Positions 1 through 7,897 of a DNA stretch of 64,000 nt are shown piece by piece. The position numbers were made by a program, and so were the translations under genes. The stretch lies in assembly GCA_902776565.1 (NCBI GenBank), contig CACYQN010000001.1:186001-250000 (forward strand). Direction: 5' to 3'. The DNA is from an uncultured Bacteroidia bacterium. GTDB taxonomy: Bacteria > Bacteroidota > Bacteroidia > Bacteroidales > ML635J-15. Every line of letters begins with the position of its first letter. Position 1 is the stretch's first letter. The notes under the pieces were generated by a model. It was given only the letters and a program-made list of their open reading frames with translations. It had not been told where the DNA came from and did no database searches.

Positions 1-86
1 AGCCTACCGTCGTCCGAAAATGACAAACAGCAATTCCTTATGAAATCGCAACCCGTAAAGACATAATTTGCTGCGAAATGCTTCAT
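1..86 (-). CDS. Probable amidohydrolase, N-terminal fragment cut by window edge
   Basis: An ATG at 84-86 overlaps the stop codon of the DUF4296 gene (ATGA), and the frame stays open for 28 codons to the window edge. The peptide starts MKHFAANYVFTGC and continues to a Ser-Asp-Asp-Gly-Arg segment. That pattern resembles the N-terminal strands of metal-dependent amidohydrolases (chlorohydrolase or deaminase type), which often begin with a short strand followed by a D-D-G turn. The stop/start overlap suggests translational coupling with the upstream genes. Too little is visible to name a substrate, and the family assignment is a guess from the first residues. Confidence 0.45.
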   Translation of the reverse strand, partial: MKHFAANYVFTGCDFIRNCCLSFSDDGR

Positions 87-502
87 AATGTATTGTTTTC
101 CAGTGCGGTGGAGTCTGTTTTGCTTCCGCCTATTTCTGCAATGTTCTGGTTGAATCTCTCTACAATGCGCTCATAAATGCCCCTCAGCTTATTGGGTTCG
201 TTCTCCAGATACCACAAAATGCTCTCCTCAAACGATTCGCGGGTGCAGCCATACTTGTCGTAAATGCTTTCGTAAATGAGGCTATCGACTTGATACTGAG
301 TTAACGAGGTATGTCCGTCAACCTGAACAAGTCGTAGTGAAACCATTGCATCGGCAAGGTGCATTTCGTAGAATATGTTTTCCATTGTTTCTTCCTCAAG
401 CACGCGCTCCTCCAAAACCATTTGTTCTTGCTTGCCGGGCATATTGCACGAAGCAAGCGTCAATGCTACGGATGCAAATATCAGAAAGGCAGTCCTACTC
501 AT
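83..502 (-). CDS. DUF4296 lipoprotein
   Basis: This is a lipoprotein of about 139 residues. The frame is open further upstream, but the ATG at 500-502 is chosen because it gives a clean lipoprotein signal (MSRTAFLIF..., lipobox LASC) and a short 8-base overlap with the end of the ABC ATPase gene. After the Cys there is a charged linker and an E-x-M-H-L-A-D-A motif, followed by a helical region with a Y-x-S-I-Y-x-K-Y-G-type segment, typical of DUF4296. The family is confined to Bacteroidota and has no established function. It is the third gene of the MlaE-MlaF operon here, so a role in the cell envelope is plausible but not shown. Confidence 0.85.
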   Translation of the reverse strand: MSRTAFLIFASVALTLASCNMPGKQEQMVLEERVLEEETMENIFYEMHLADAMVSLRLVQVDGHTSLTQYQVDSLIYESIYDKYGCTRESFEESILWYLENEPNKLRGIYERIVERFNQNIAEIGGSKTDSTALENNTL

Positions 503-1256
503 CGTTGTGCGCCTTTTTAATCTTCTTGTAAAGGTTGGATGCAAATACAAAATCGTTCAGTTCGGGATTGTCGGTAGTGAAAATATCGTCCTTTGAGCCT
601 TGCCACCACTTGTTGCCCTGATAGATGAAGCAGATATTGTCGCCAATCTCCATTATGGAGTTCATATCGTGGGTGTTTACGATGGTGGTTATGTTGTATT
701 CGACAGTGATTTCCTTGATTAGCTGGTCGATAAGTATGGAAGTCTGCGGGTCGAGGCCGGAGTTTGGCTCGTCGCAGAACAGATAGCGCGGATTTAGAGC
801 TATTGCCCTTGCAATTGCGACGCGCTTCTGCATACCACCGCTTATTTCCGACGGGAACGAATGGTGTGCATTGACAATACCCACACGGTCGAGGCAGAAA
901 TCAACACGCTTCTGCTTTTCGGCTTTCGACATCTTGGTAAACAGGTCGAGTGGCAGCATCACATTTTCTTCCACATTGTTCGATGTAAACAACGCGCTTC
1001 CCTGGAACACCATACCCATCTCCTTGCGGATTTCACGCTTGCCTTTTTCGTCCACATTCACAAATTCGCGCTTGTCGAAATAAATTTCGCCGGTTTCGGG
1101 GGTAACAAGTCCCACTATGTTCTTCAGCAACACGGTCTTGCCCGAACCGCTACGGCCAATAATCATATTGACCTTGCCGGCGTCGAAGGTTGCATTGATG
1201 TCCTTCAGCACATGCTTCTCGCCAAAAGTCTTATTTACATTTACAACTTCTATCAT
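495..1256 (-). CDS. ABC transporter ATP-binding protein, MlaF type
   Basis: This 253-residue ATPase has Walker A GRSGSGKT at residues 34-41, the ABC signature ISGGMQKR, a Walker B region ending in CDEPNSGLDP, and the H-loop NTHDM. Its closest family by pattern is MlaF/Ttg2A, the ATPase of the MCE-type lipid transporter that moves phospholipids between outer and inner membrane. The start overlaps the stop of the permease gene by 4 bases (ATGA), so the two are translationally coupled. No MCE (MlaD) or MlaC gene lies in the window; in Bacteroidota the MCE subunit is often encoded elsewhere. The identification as an MCE-system ATPase rests on pairing with MlaE and is strong. Confidence 0.9.
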   Translation of the reverse strand: MIEVVNVNKTFGEKHVLKDINATFDAGKVNMIIGRSGSGKTVLLKNIVGLVTPETGEIYFDKREFVNVDEKGKREIRKEMGMVFQGSALFTSNNVEENVMLPLDLFTKMSKAEKQKRVDFCLDRVGIVNAHHSFPSEISGGMQKRVAIARAIALNPRYLFCDEPNSGLDPQTSILIDQLIKEITVEYNITTIVNTHDMNSIMEIGDNICFIYQGNKWWQGSKDDIFTTDNPELNDFVFASNLYKKIKKAHNDE

Positions 1257-1996
1257 GTGAGCATTACCTGTGTTAAAATAAGGTTGAACAAAAGGACTGC
1301 TATAATGCTGTAAACCACAGCCTTGGTACTGCTTTTACCGACTTCGAGAGCACCGCCTTCGGTATAGTAGCCGAAAAATGCCGAAATGGATGTTATAAGT
1401 ATTGCGAACACCGCGATTTTCACCACCGTATAGGTGACATAGAACGGCACGAAAGCGTAATGCAGACCATATATATAATCGGCAACCGTTACAATGTCGG
1501 GCGAAGTGAAAGCGATGAAGAAACCTCCTACGATTCCGAGCATAATGCTAAGCAATGCAAGGAAGGGGAAGGTGAAAAATGCAGCCACTATCTTAGGGAG
1601 AATAAGATAGTTAGCACTATTGACACCCATTATTTCAAGTGCATCAATCTGTTCGGTGATACGCATTGTTCCTATTTCGGATGCAATGTTTGAACCGACT
1701 CGTCCCGACAGGATAAGGCAGACTATGGTGCTCGAAAATTCGAGAATCATTGTGTCGCGCGTGCTAAGACCGATGATGTAGCGCGGTATAATCGGCGACT
1801 CGAAATTGATACCCATCTGTATTGTAAGTACCGCACCCATAAACACCGAAACTATGCAGACAATCCCTACCGAATCGAAGCCAATTTGCTCTATCTCAGC
1901 CTTTAGTCTGCGGAAAAATATCTTTCTGTTGACAGGTTTCGAGAATACAGAACCCATCAGCGAAAAGTATTTGCCTATGGTAACGAACAAGTTCAT
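1253..1996 (-). CDS. MlaE-family lipid ABC transporter permease
   Basis: This 247-residue membrane protein has several hydrophobic segments and the family patterns G-R-V-G-S-N-I-A-S-E-I-G-T-M and I-D-A-L-E-I-M-G-V-N. MlaE forms the inner-membrane channel of the phospholipid transporter and pairs with the ATPase encoded next. It is the first gene of a minus-strand operon with mlaF and DUF4296. A Bacteroidota -7 box lies upstream on the minus strand as TACCTTTG (plus strand 2020-2027), about 24 bases from the ATG. The length and motifs are normal for the family. Confidence 0.9.
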   Translation of the reverse strand: MNLFVTIGKYFSLMGSVFSKPVNRKIFFRRLKAEIEQIGFDSVGIVCIVSVFMGAVLTIQMGINFESPIIPRYIIGLSTRDTMILEFSSTIVCLILSGRVGSNIASEIGTMRITEQIDALEIMGVNSANYLILPKIVAAFFTFPFLALLSIMLGIVGGFFIAFTSPDIVTVADYIYGLHYAFVPFYVTYTVVKIAVFAILITSISAFFGYYTEGGALEVGKSSTKAVVYSIIAVLLFNLILTQVMLT

Positions 1997-2122
1997 TTTT
2001 CAGTTGCAAAAAAGCAGGACAAAGGTAGTCAAAGAATTTTAAATACGAAAAAATATATTCAAAGATTGTTTTTCATTCAGATTTAATTCTTAATTTTGTT
2101 CAATTATTTATAAAACGCAATT

Positions 2123-4909
2123 ATGAAAACAAAATCTATTCTTCTGGCAATTGCCGTACTTTTGTGCAGCAAAGCATTTGCATACGATTTTTCCGCCGTT
2201 TGCGAAAGCGGACAGACATTGTATTATAACATTACATCGAATGAAGAGCCATATATGGTGGAAGTGACTTTTGAAGACGATGGAACTTTGTTTGATAAAT
2301 CTTTATATGAGCAACCATCTTATTATGATATTGCAGGAGACCTTATTATTCCTTCTTCTGTTATTTTCAACGGTACACTGTATTCCGTAACAGGTATTGA
2401 TTCTCATGCATTTCGTGAATGTCACGATATTACATCTGTTACAATTCCTAATTCTGTCACAAAGATTGGAGACCAAGCATTTTATGGTTGTATTGGACTG
2501 GTGGCGGCAAATATTTCTAACTCAGTTACAATAATTGAATCCCAGACATTTTATGGTTGTATTGGACTGGTGGCGGCAAATATTTCTAACTCAGTTACAA
2601 TAATTGAATCTCAGGCATTTTATGGTTGTCGTGAATTGATGGAATTTACAATTCCTAATTCGGTAATAAGCATTGGCGAAGGGGTATTTGTTGGTACTGG
2701 ATGGTTCAATAGTCAGCCCGATGGCATATTGTATCATGACGGATGGTGTTTGGGGTACAAAGGAGCCCAACCAACTGGCACATTATCTTTAGATGAAGGA
2801 ACAAAAGGCATTTCTGCCTATGCCTTTAGGAATTGCCAAGAAATTACAAGTTCGTTGACATTACCCAATTCGGTTATAAGCATTTGCTTATATGCTTTTT
2901 CTGGTTGTAGTGGACTGACAGAAGTTACAATCGGTAATTCTGTTAAGAATATTGGACTTGCATTTAATAATTGTAGCGGATTGACTACAGTAAATTTCAA
3001 TGCTACCAATTGTACGGCTATGGGAAATTCTGTAACGGGTACTTCTGCATTCAGCGGCTGTGCGTCACTCTCAACCTTGAACATCGGAGAAAATGTTATA
3101 AATATTCCATCGTATGCATTTAATGGATGTAATGGATTAACAGAAGTAACAATCGGAGATTCTGTTAGAAATATAGGAAGATGTGCATTTAAAGGTTGCA
3201 TCAAGTTGTTTTCAATGACAGTTCCTGATTCTGTAACCGAAATTGGCGACATGGCTTTTGGTCAAATTAGAAACATCCAATATAATGGCACTGCAACAGG
3301 AAGTCCTTGGGGAGCATTGTCAATTAATGGCATTATAGACGGAGACTTGATATATTCAGACGAAACAAAAACAGTATTGATTGGGAGCAACCCTTTGGCT
3401 ACAAATGTTACAATTCCTAATTCTGTAACGAGCATTAGCGCTTTTGCTTTTGTCGGTTGTGCAAGCCTGGCTTCTGTTACTATTCCTAATTCGGTCGTAA
3501 ATATAGGCGGAAGTGTTTTTAAAGATTGCGTTAGCCTTGTATCTGTTTCATTTCCAAATTCGGTCACAAGCATTGGGCATTTTGTTTTTGAGAATTGTTC
3601 GAACTTAAATTCTGTTGTTATACCTAATTCTGTGTCAAACATTGGAATCGGCGTGTTTAAAAATTGTATCGCACTTGAATCTGTCATAGTGGAATCGGGC
3701 AATCAAATATATGATTCGCACGACGATTGCAATGCTATAATAGAAACTGCTACCAATATATTGATTGCCGGTTGTAAGAATAGCGAAATTCCCAATTCGG
3801 TAACATCTATAGGCAGTTGTGCATTTTATGGTTGTAGAGATCTAACAGAGATAACTATCCCGCATCAGGTAAGGAGCATTGGAACTGATGCGTTTAACCA
3901 TAGTGGTTTAATTTCGGTTATAATTCCCAATTCTGTTACAGTCATTGAACCAAATGCCTTTATGGACTGTCGTGAACTTATGTCGGTTACAATGGGTAAT
4001 TCCTTGGAATGTATTGGAGAATATGCTTTTATGCGTTGCAATGGTCTTACATCTATAGATATTCCAGAATCAGTTACGCAAATAGGACGAGAAACTTTTG
4101 CCGGTTGCACGGGCCTGACAACGGTAAATTTCAATGCAATAAGTTGTGTGTATTGTGGGAATAATTATTCTCCTTTATTTAGTCAGGCATTATTAACAAC
4201 CATAAATATTGGAGAAAATGTAAGGGATATTCCTGCATATATTTTTTCTGGATGCAGAAATCTAACATCAATAACAATCCCAGAGTCAGTAAAAACGATT
4301 GGAAACTATGCTTTTTATGATTGCGAAAGTTTGAGAACTTTAAATTATAATGCAACAAACTGTATAAGTATGGGAAGTTCTTATAGTTCGGCTTTCTATA
4401 GATGTGAATTAAGAACTATCAATATCGGTGAAAATGTGATAAATATTCCAGCACATGCTTTTTTAGATAACAGGTGGCTACAAACTGTCTATTCTAATGC
4501 TGTAAATCCTCCTGCGTTACAATCCGATTCCTTCGACCCGAATCAAAATTATGCACTTCCCATCATTGTTCCCTGTGGTAGTGCATCAGCATACAACAAT
4601 GCCGAATACTGGAACAATTTTTCTAACATTCAGGAAGATTGTTCTGGCGTTGAGGAAAACGAAATCGTAGATTTGCAAATTTATCCCAATCCTGTAAGCA
4701 ATACGCTCCATATCACATCATCGGAAGAAATTTCCGAAATCGAAATCGTTAATGTGATGGGTCAGGTTGTATATCGCACGGAAGTGAAAGGCTGCAATGC
4801 GGTTTGCGATGTGGAAGATTTAAAAAGCGGTGTGTATGTGGTAATGATTAGCACCCTGAACATGTCGAAGTGCGCGGTCGTTGAACAACGGAAATTCATC
4901 AAGGAATAG
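2123..4909 (+). CDS. BspA-like leucine-rich repeat surface protein with T9SS type A C-terminus
   Basis: This 928-residue protein has a signal peptide (MKTKSILLAIAVLLCSKAFA). About 25 LRR_5 (BspA or Treponema type) repeats of 23 residues follow, with the pattern I-P-N-S-V-T-x-I-G-x-x-A-F-x-G-C-x-x-L. The final 80 or so residues carry a type A T9SS sorting domain, seen as L-Q-I-Y-P-N-P-V, an I-V-N-V-M-G-Q-V-V segment and L-K-S-G-V-Y-V-V. Such proteins are secreted by T9SS and anchored to the cell surface, and known BspA members bind host proteins. A -7 box TAATTTTG sits at 2091-2098, with a weak ATTG 22 bases upstream. By eye the gene is more A+T-rich than its neighbours, which may reflect transfer or repeat expansion. 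No partner gene is adjacent. Binding target unknown. Confidence 0.92.
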   Translation: MKTKSILLAIAVLLCSKAFAYDFSAVCESGQTLYYNITSNEEPYMVEVTFEDDGTLFDKSLYEQPSYYDIAGDLIIPSSVIFNGTLYSVTGIDSHAFRECHDITSVTIPNSVTKIGDQAFYGCIGLVAANISNSVTIIESQTFYGCIGLVAANISNSVTIIESQAFYGCRELMEFTIPNSVISIGEGVFVGTGWFNSQPDGILYHDGWCLGYKGAQPTGTLSLDEGTKGISAYAFRNCQEITSSLTLPNSVISICLYAFSGCSGLTEVTIGNSVKNIGLAFNNCSGLTTVNFNATNCTAMGNSVTGTSAFSGCASLSTLNIGENVINIPSYAFNGCNGLTEVTIGDSVRNIGRCAFKGCIKLFSMTVPDSVTEIGDMAFGQIRNIQYNGTATGSPWGALSINGIIDGDLIYSDETKTVLIGSNPLATNVTIPNSVTSISAFAFVGCASLASVTIPNSVVNIGGSVFKDCVSLVSVSFPNSVTSIGHFVFENCSNLNSVVIPNSVSNIGIGVFKNCIALESVIVESGNQIYDSHDDCNAIIETATNILIAGCKNSEIPNSVTSIGSCAFYGCRDLTEITIPHQVRSIGTDAFNHSGLISVIIPNSVTVIEPNAFMDCRELMSVTMGNSLECIGEYAFMRCNGLTSIDIPESVTQIGRETFAGCTGLTTVNFNAISCVYCGNNYSPLFSQALLTTINIGENVRDIPAYIFSGCRNLTSITIPESVKTIGNYAFYDCESLRTLNYNATNCISMGSSYSSAFYRCELRTINIGENVINIPAHAFLDNRWLQTVYSNAVNPPALQSDSFDPNQNYALPIIVPCGSASAYNNAEYWNNFSNIQEDCSGVEENEIVDLQIYPNPVSNTLHITSSEEISEIEIVNVMGQVVYRTEVKGCNAVCDVEDLKSGVYVVMISTLNMSKCAVVEQRKFIKE
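2478..2612 (+). repeat. 69-base tandem duplication of one LRR unit
   Basis: Bases 2478-2543 are repeated almost exactly at 2547-2612 (period 69), giving two successive identical 23-residue leucine-rich repeats apart from one changed residue (Gln-Thr versus Gln-Ala after Ser). The other repeats of the gene have diverged much more, so this is a recent in-frame duplication. Confidence 0.9.
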
Positions 4910-4934
4910 AATAAAAACAAATGTTTTGTGGTAT

Positions 4935-4969
4935 ATTGTAGGGGCTAGTTTGAAAAATGCCCCTACAAT
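4935..4969. repeat. Perfect 11-bp hairpin, possible terminator or dispersed palindrome
   Basis: ATTGTAGGGGC at 4935-4945 pairs perfectly with GCCCCTACAAT at 4959-4969 around a 13-base loop. It lies 25 bases after the BspA-like gene and could stop its transcription, but there is no T-run after the stem. Its TGTA...TACA ends match the other palindromes in this window, so it may be one of a dispersed family. Confidence 0.6.
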
Positions 4970-5325
4970 TATATATCCGCAAAATCAATCGTAACATATT
5001 CATACACAATTAAATATATTTGTTTAACAACAATTATGCTGACAGCATTATGCTATTAACATAATCTATGACAATCAATAATTTAACATAATTTCCCATC
5101 CTTGTACAGACGCAAGATTTTGCGTCTCAGAAACGCCGTAGGCATAGAAACGGCGCAGCCACAGAACGGCGAAGCCCTCAACGAAGTTAACCTTTAGCTC
5201 GGCGTAAGCCAACCTTTAGCTCAACGAAGTTAAACGGGCGGTGCCCTAAAATTTCTTCTCCCTTTATTCGCCTATCCCAAATATTTGTTGTTTCTTTGCA
5301 TAGAAATAAAAAAACGAGATTCACT
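4970..5325. other. Gene-free stretch with short palindromic repeats
   Basis: No supported gene. At 5108-5127 AGACGCAA and TTGCGTCT form an 8-bp stem with a GATT loop. From about 5150 to 5250 the sequence is a run of related fragments: AACGGCG-AAGCC pieces, then two copies of AACCTTTAGCTC (one followed by GGCGTAAGCC, one by AACGAAGTTAAA). The second type recurs at 18774-18795 and at 35523. The stretch appears to be built from degenerate dispersed repeats. Confidence 0.6.
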
Positions 5326-6420
5326 ATGCACACAATGGACAAAACATACTACTGCGTGATAATGGCAGGTGGCATCGGAAGCCGTTTCTGGCCGGTAAGC
5401 CGTTCCAATATGCCAAAGCAATTCATTGACATTCTTGGCGTTGGACGCACACTCATACAGCAGACTTTCGACCGTTTCACAAAGATTATACCCGACGAAA
5501 ACATATATGTCGTAACCAACGAGGAATACATCAACATAGTGCGCGAACAACTGCCGAAAGTTCCCGTAGAGAACATTCTCGGGGAACCGATGCGTCGCAA
5601 CACTGCTCCTTGCATTATGTACGCCAACTGCAAAATCGGACTGAAAAATCCGGATGCAAAAATCGTTGTTACACCTGCCGACCACCTTATTCTCAACGAG
5701 GACCTTTTCCTTGACAACATCACCGAGGGACTTGAGTTCGTCACCGAAAGCAACGCTTTGCTTACGCTCGGCATCACACCTAACCGTCCTGCAACGGGTT
5801 ACGGCTATATTCAGATGTCGGAAAATGCCGAAAACCAGAAGTTTATCCCAGTGAAGACCTTCACAGAGAAACCACAACTTGAACTTGCAAAGTTCTTCCT
5901 CGAAAGTGGCGACTTCCTTTGGAATTCAGGTATTTTCCTCTGGAAACAGACCTCAATCCGCGATGCAATAAAGAACCACCTCAAGGAATTGTACTCACTT
6001 TTCTCGGAAGGTATCAAGAATTTCAATACGCCACGTGAAAAAGAAACCATAACCGAAATTTATTCTGGCGCAAAGAGCATTTCAATCGACTTCGGCGTAA
6101 TGGAAAAGGAACCAAACGTTTACGTTATGCAGACAAATTTCGGTTGGTCTGACCTTGGAACATGGAATTCGCTCTATACTATCGCCGAACGCGACGAAAA
6201 CGGCAACTCCGACCTTTACAAGAACACCTTGTTCGCCAACTCGAACGGCAACTACGTGAACGTACAGGGCGACAAGAAGGTTGCCATCATCCGCGACCTC
6301 AACGACTTCATCGTCGTCGATACCGACAAGGCATTGCTCATCTGCAAGCGCGAAAACGAGCAGACACTCACAGAGATGCTCAACGATGCCAAGGTAAAGT
6401 TCGGAGATGGAATAAAATAA
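5326..6420 (+). CDS. manC: Mannose-1-phosphate guanylyltransferase (GDP-mannose pyrophosphorylase)
   Basis: The enzyme makes GDP-mannose from mannose-1-phosphate and GTP in the cytoplasm. From the ATG at 5326 it is 364 residues, the usual length of the short form without a phosphomannose isomerase domain. The nucleotide-binding signature is A-G-G-I-G-S-R-F-W-P-V-S-R near residues 12-24, followed by the P-K-Q-F motif. Further family marks are the T-P-A-D-H segment, F-x-E-K-P, and W-N-S-G-I-F-L-W. The frame extends upstream to a TTG at 5296, but the ATG at 5326 (or the one at 5335) fits the family better. The next gene downstream is a glycosyltransferase, and the product would supply GDP-mannose or GDP-fucose for surface glycans. 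An interposed repeat element separates the two, so co-transcription is uncertain. Confidence 0.93.
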   Translation: MHTMDKTYYCVIMAGGIGSRFWPVSRSNMPKQFIDILGVGRTLIQQTFDRFTKIIPDENIYVVTNEEYINIVREQLPKVPVENILGEPMRRNTAPCIMYANCKIGLKNPDAKIVVTPADHLILNEDLFLDNITEGLEFVTESNALLTLGITPNRPATGYGYIQMSENAENQKFIPVKTFTEKPQLELAKFFLESGDFLWNSGIFLWKQTSIRDAIKNHLKELYSLFSEGIKNFNTPREKETITEIYSGAKSISIDFGVMEKEPNVYVMQTNFGWSDLGTWNSLYTIAERDENGNSDLYKNTLFANSNGNYVNVQGDKKVAIIRDLNDFIVVDTDKALLICKRENEQTLTEMLNDAKVKFGDGIK

Positions 6421-6460
6421 GTCTGAAATATTTTATAAACCATTGAATAAAAAAGAGAAC

Positions 6461-6687
6461 GTCATTCCACAAGTTAGAATGTTTTTTAAAGCCGAAGGCA
6501 GAGCAAACTTGTTTGATATGTTAAGGCGCATAAAAACATATGCAAGGCAAACAATAACGCGATACGGAACGGGGAGCGTAATATTGTTCAACTAGGCGGA
6601 ATCTCCAATGTAAACAGAAGGAGATTCCGTACAAGCGAACTCACACGACACGTTCCTTAGTCGGTTCGTTCTGCTTTACGGAATGAC
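6461..6687 (-). repeat. MITE-like palindromic element, copy A
   Basis: The element is bounded by GTCATTCC (6461-6468) and GGAATGAC (6680-6687), which are inverted. It carries an internal inverted pair GGAATCTCC/GGAGATTCC and an A+T/GC mixed arm containing ACGGAACGGGGAGCGTAAT. Its reverse complement matches copy B (35515-35703) closely over most of its length, with an extra stretch of roughly 40 bases near the left end. No open reading frame or transposase is inside. It separates manC from the glycosyltransferase gene. Confidence 0.75.
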
Positions 6688-6704
6688 TATTAGGATATAA
6701 CACT

Positions 6705-7841
6705 ATGAAAATAATCATTGTAGGTAGCGCACATCCTTACCGTGGAGGTTTGGCAAGTTTCAGCGAAAGACTGGCATCTGAATTTGTCGCCGAAGGGCAC
6801 GATGTTGAAATTGTAACATTCACGCTGCAATATCCGTCGTTCCTCTTCCCTGGCAAGACGCAGTTTACCGATTCGCCCAAACCACAGCTCGACATTGTTC
6901 GCAGGATAAATTCCATAAATCCGTTAAACTGGATGAAAGTTGGACGCGAAATCCGCGACAAAAATGCCGATATGGTAATTTTCTGTTACTGGATGTCGTT
7001 TATGGCTCCAAGTTTCGGCAAAATCGCTCGCATTGTCCGACGAAACGGCAAGACGAAATGTATTGCACTGGTTCATAATATGATACCTCACGAGCAGAAC
7101 ATCTTGGACAAGATTTTGCCTCCATATTTTGTAAAGTCGATGGACGGATTCATAGCCTTATCCAAGTCGGTAGTCGACGACATCGGCAAGTTCGACAAGA
7201 AAGACAAACCGCGGACATTCTCTCCGCATCCTATCTACGACCACTACGGCATTCGACTCGACCGCAATGAAGCATTACAACAGCTTGGACTTGACCAGAA
7301 TTGCAGATATGTTCTGTTTTTCGGACTTGTCCGTGCCTACAAGGGATTGGACTTGCTCATTGATGCTTTTGCCGATGAAAAATTGCGCGATTCAAACATT
7401 AAGCTTATTGTCGCAGGAGAGTTCTATCAGGACGAAAGCATTTACCGCAAGCAGATTTCCGACTTAGGAATCGAAGACAAAATCATAATACACAACGAGT
7501 TCATTCCCGATGACAAGGTAAACCTATATTTTTCGGCAGCCGACATAATTGCGCAGACCTACAAGTCGGCAACGCAGAGCGGAGTTACGCAGATTGCCTT
7601 CCATTTCGAGAAGCCGATGCTCGTTACCAATGTCGGCGGACTTGGCGAAATAGTCATCAACGGCAAGAGTGGATATGTTGTTGAACCAAAAGCAAATGAG
7701 ATAGCCGATGCTTTATCCGATTTCTTTGAAAAATCACGCAGTGCAGAATTCATACAAGCCGTCCGCACCGAAAAGAGCAAATATGCGTGGAACATTATGA
7801 CGGGGAAAATCGTAGAATTGTACGGACAGACTATAAAATAA
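6705..7841 (+). CDS. Glycosyltransferase, GT-B fold (group 1 / GT4-like)
   Basis: This 378-residue protein has the two-domain layout of GT-B glycosyltransferases. The N-terminal domain starts with G-S-A-H-P-Y-R-G-G-L-A and binds the acceptor. The C-terminal domain has F-F-G-L-V-R-A-Y-K-G-L-D-L-L and the donor-binding region ending P-M-L-V-T-N-V-G-G-L-G-E-I-V. In the usual E-x7-E site the first acidic residue appears replaced (T-Q-S-G-V-T-Q-I-A-F-H-F-E-K-P). No signal peptide is seen, so it should act on the cytoplasmic face. With manC upstream it may transfer mannose into a glycan or glycolipid, but donor and acceptor cannot be read from sequence. A hairpin follows the stop directly. Confidence 0.85.
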   Translation: MKIIIVGSAHPYRGGLASFSERLASEFVAEGHDVEIVTFTLQYPSFLFPGKTQFTDSPKPQLDIVRRINSINPLNWMKVGREIRDKNADMVIFCYWMSFMAPSFGKIARIVRRNGKTKCIALVHNMIPHEQNILDKILPPYFVKSMDGFIALSKSVVDDIGKFDKKDKPRTFSPHPIYDHYGIRLDRNEALQQLGLDQNCRYVLFFGLVRAYKGLDLLIDAFADEKLRDSNIKLIVAGEFYQDESIYRKQISDLGIEDKIIIHNEFIPDDKVNLYFSAADIIAQTYKSATQSGVTQIAFHFEKPMLVTNVGGLGEIVINGKSGYVVEPKANEIADALSDFFEKSRSAEFIQAVRTEKSKYAWNIMTGKIVELYGQTIK

Positions 7842-7869
7842 TTCGGACAGCTTTTATACTGTCCGAATT
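7840..7869 (+). terminator. Intrinsic hairpin after the glycosyltransferase gene
   Basis: AATTCGGACAG (7840-7850) pairs perfectly with CTGTCCGAATT (7859-7869) around an 8-base loop and overlaps the stop codon. There is no strong T-run on either side, so it may act as a weak terminator between the converging glycosyltransferase and feoAB genes. Confidence 0.6.
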
Positions 7870-7897
7870 AGCGTTTATGGCGTATAAATCAGTGAAC

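Noticed and set aside
5272..5877. Long open frame on the minus strand across the start of manC
   Set aside because: It is antisense to a clear GDP-mannose pyrophosphorylase gene, starts inside it and has no recognisable domain.
6461..6687. Riboswitch or leader RNA upstream of the glycosyltransferase gene
   Set aside because: The structure is shared with two other loci next to unrelated genes, so it is a dispersed repeat, not a gene-specific leader.
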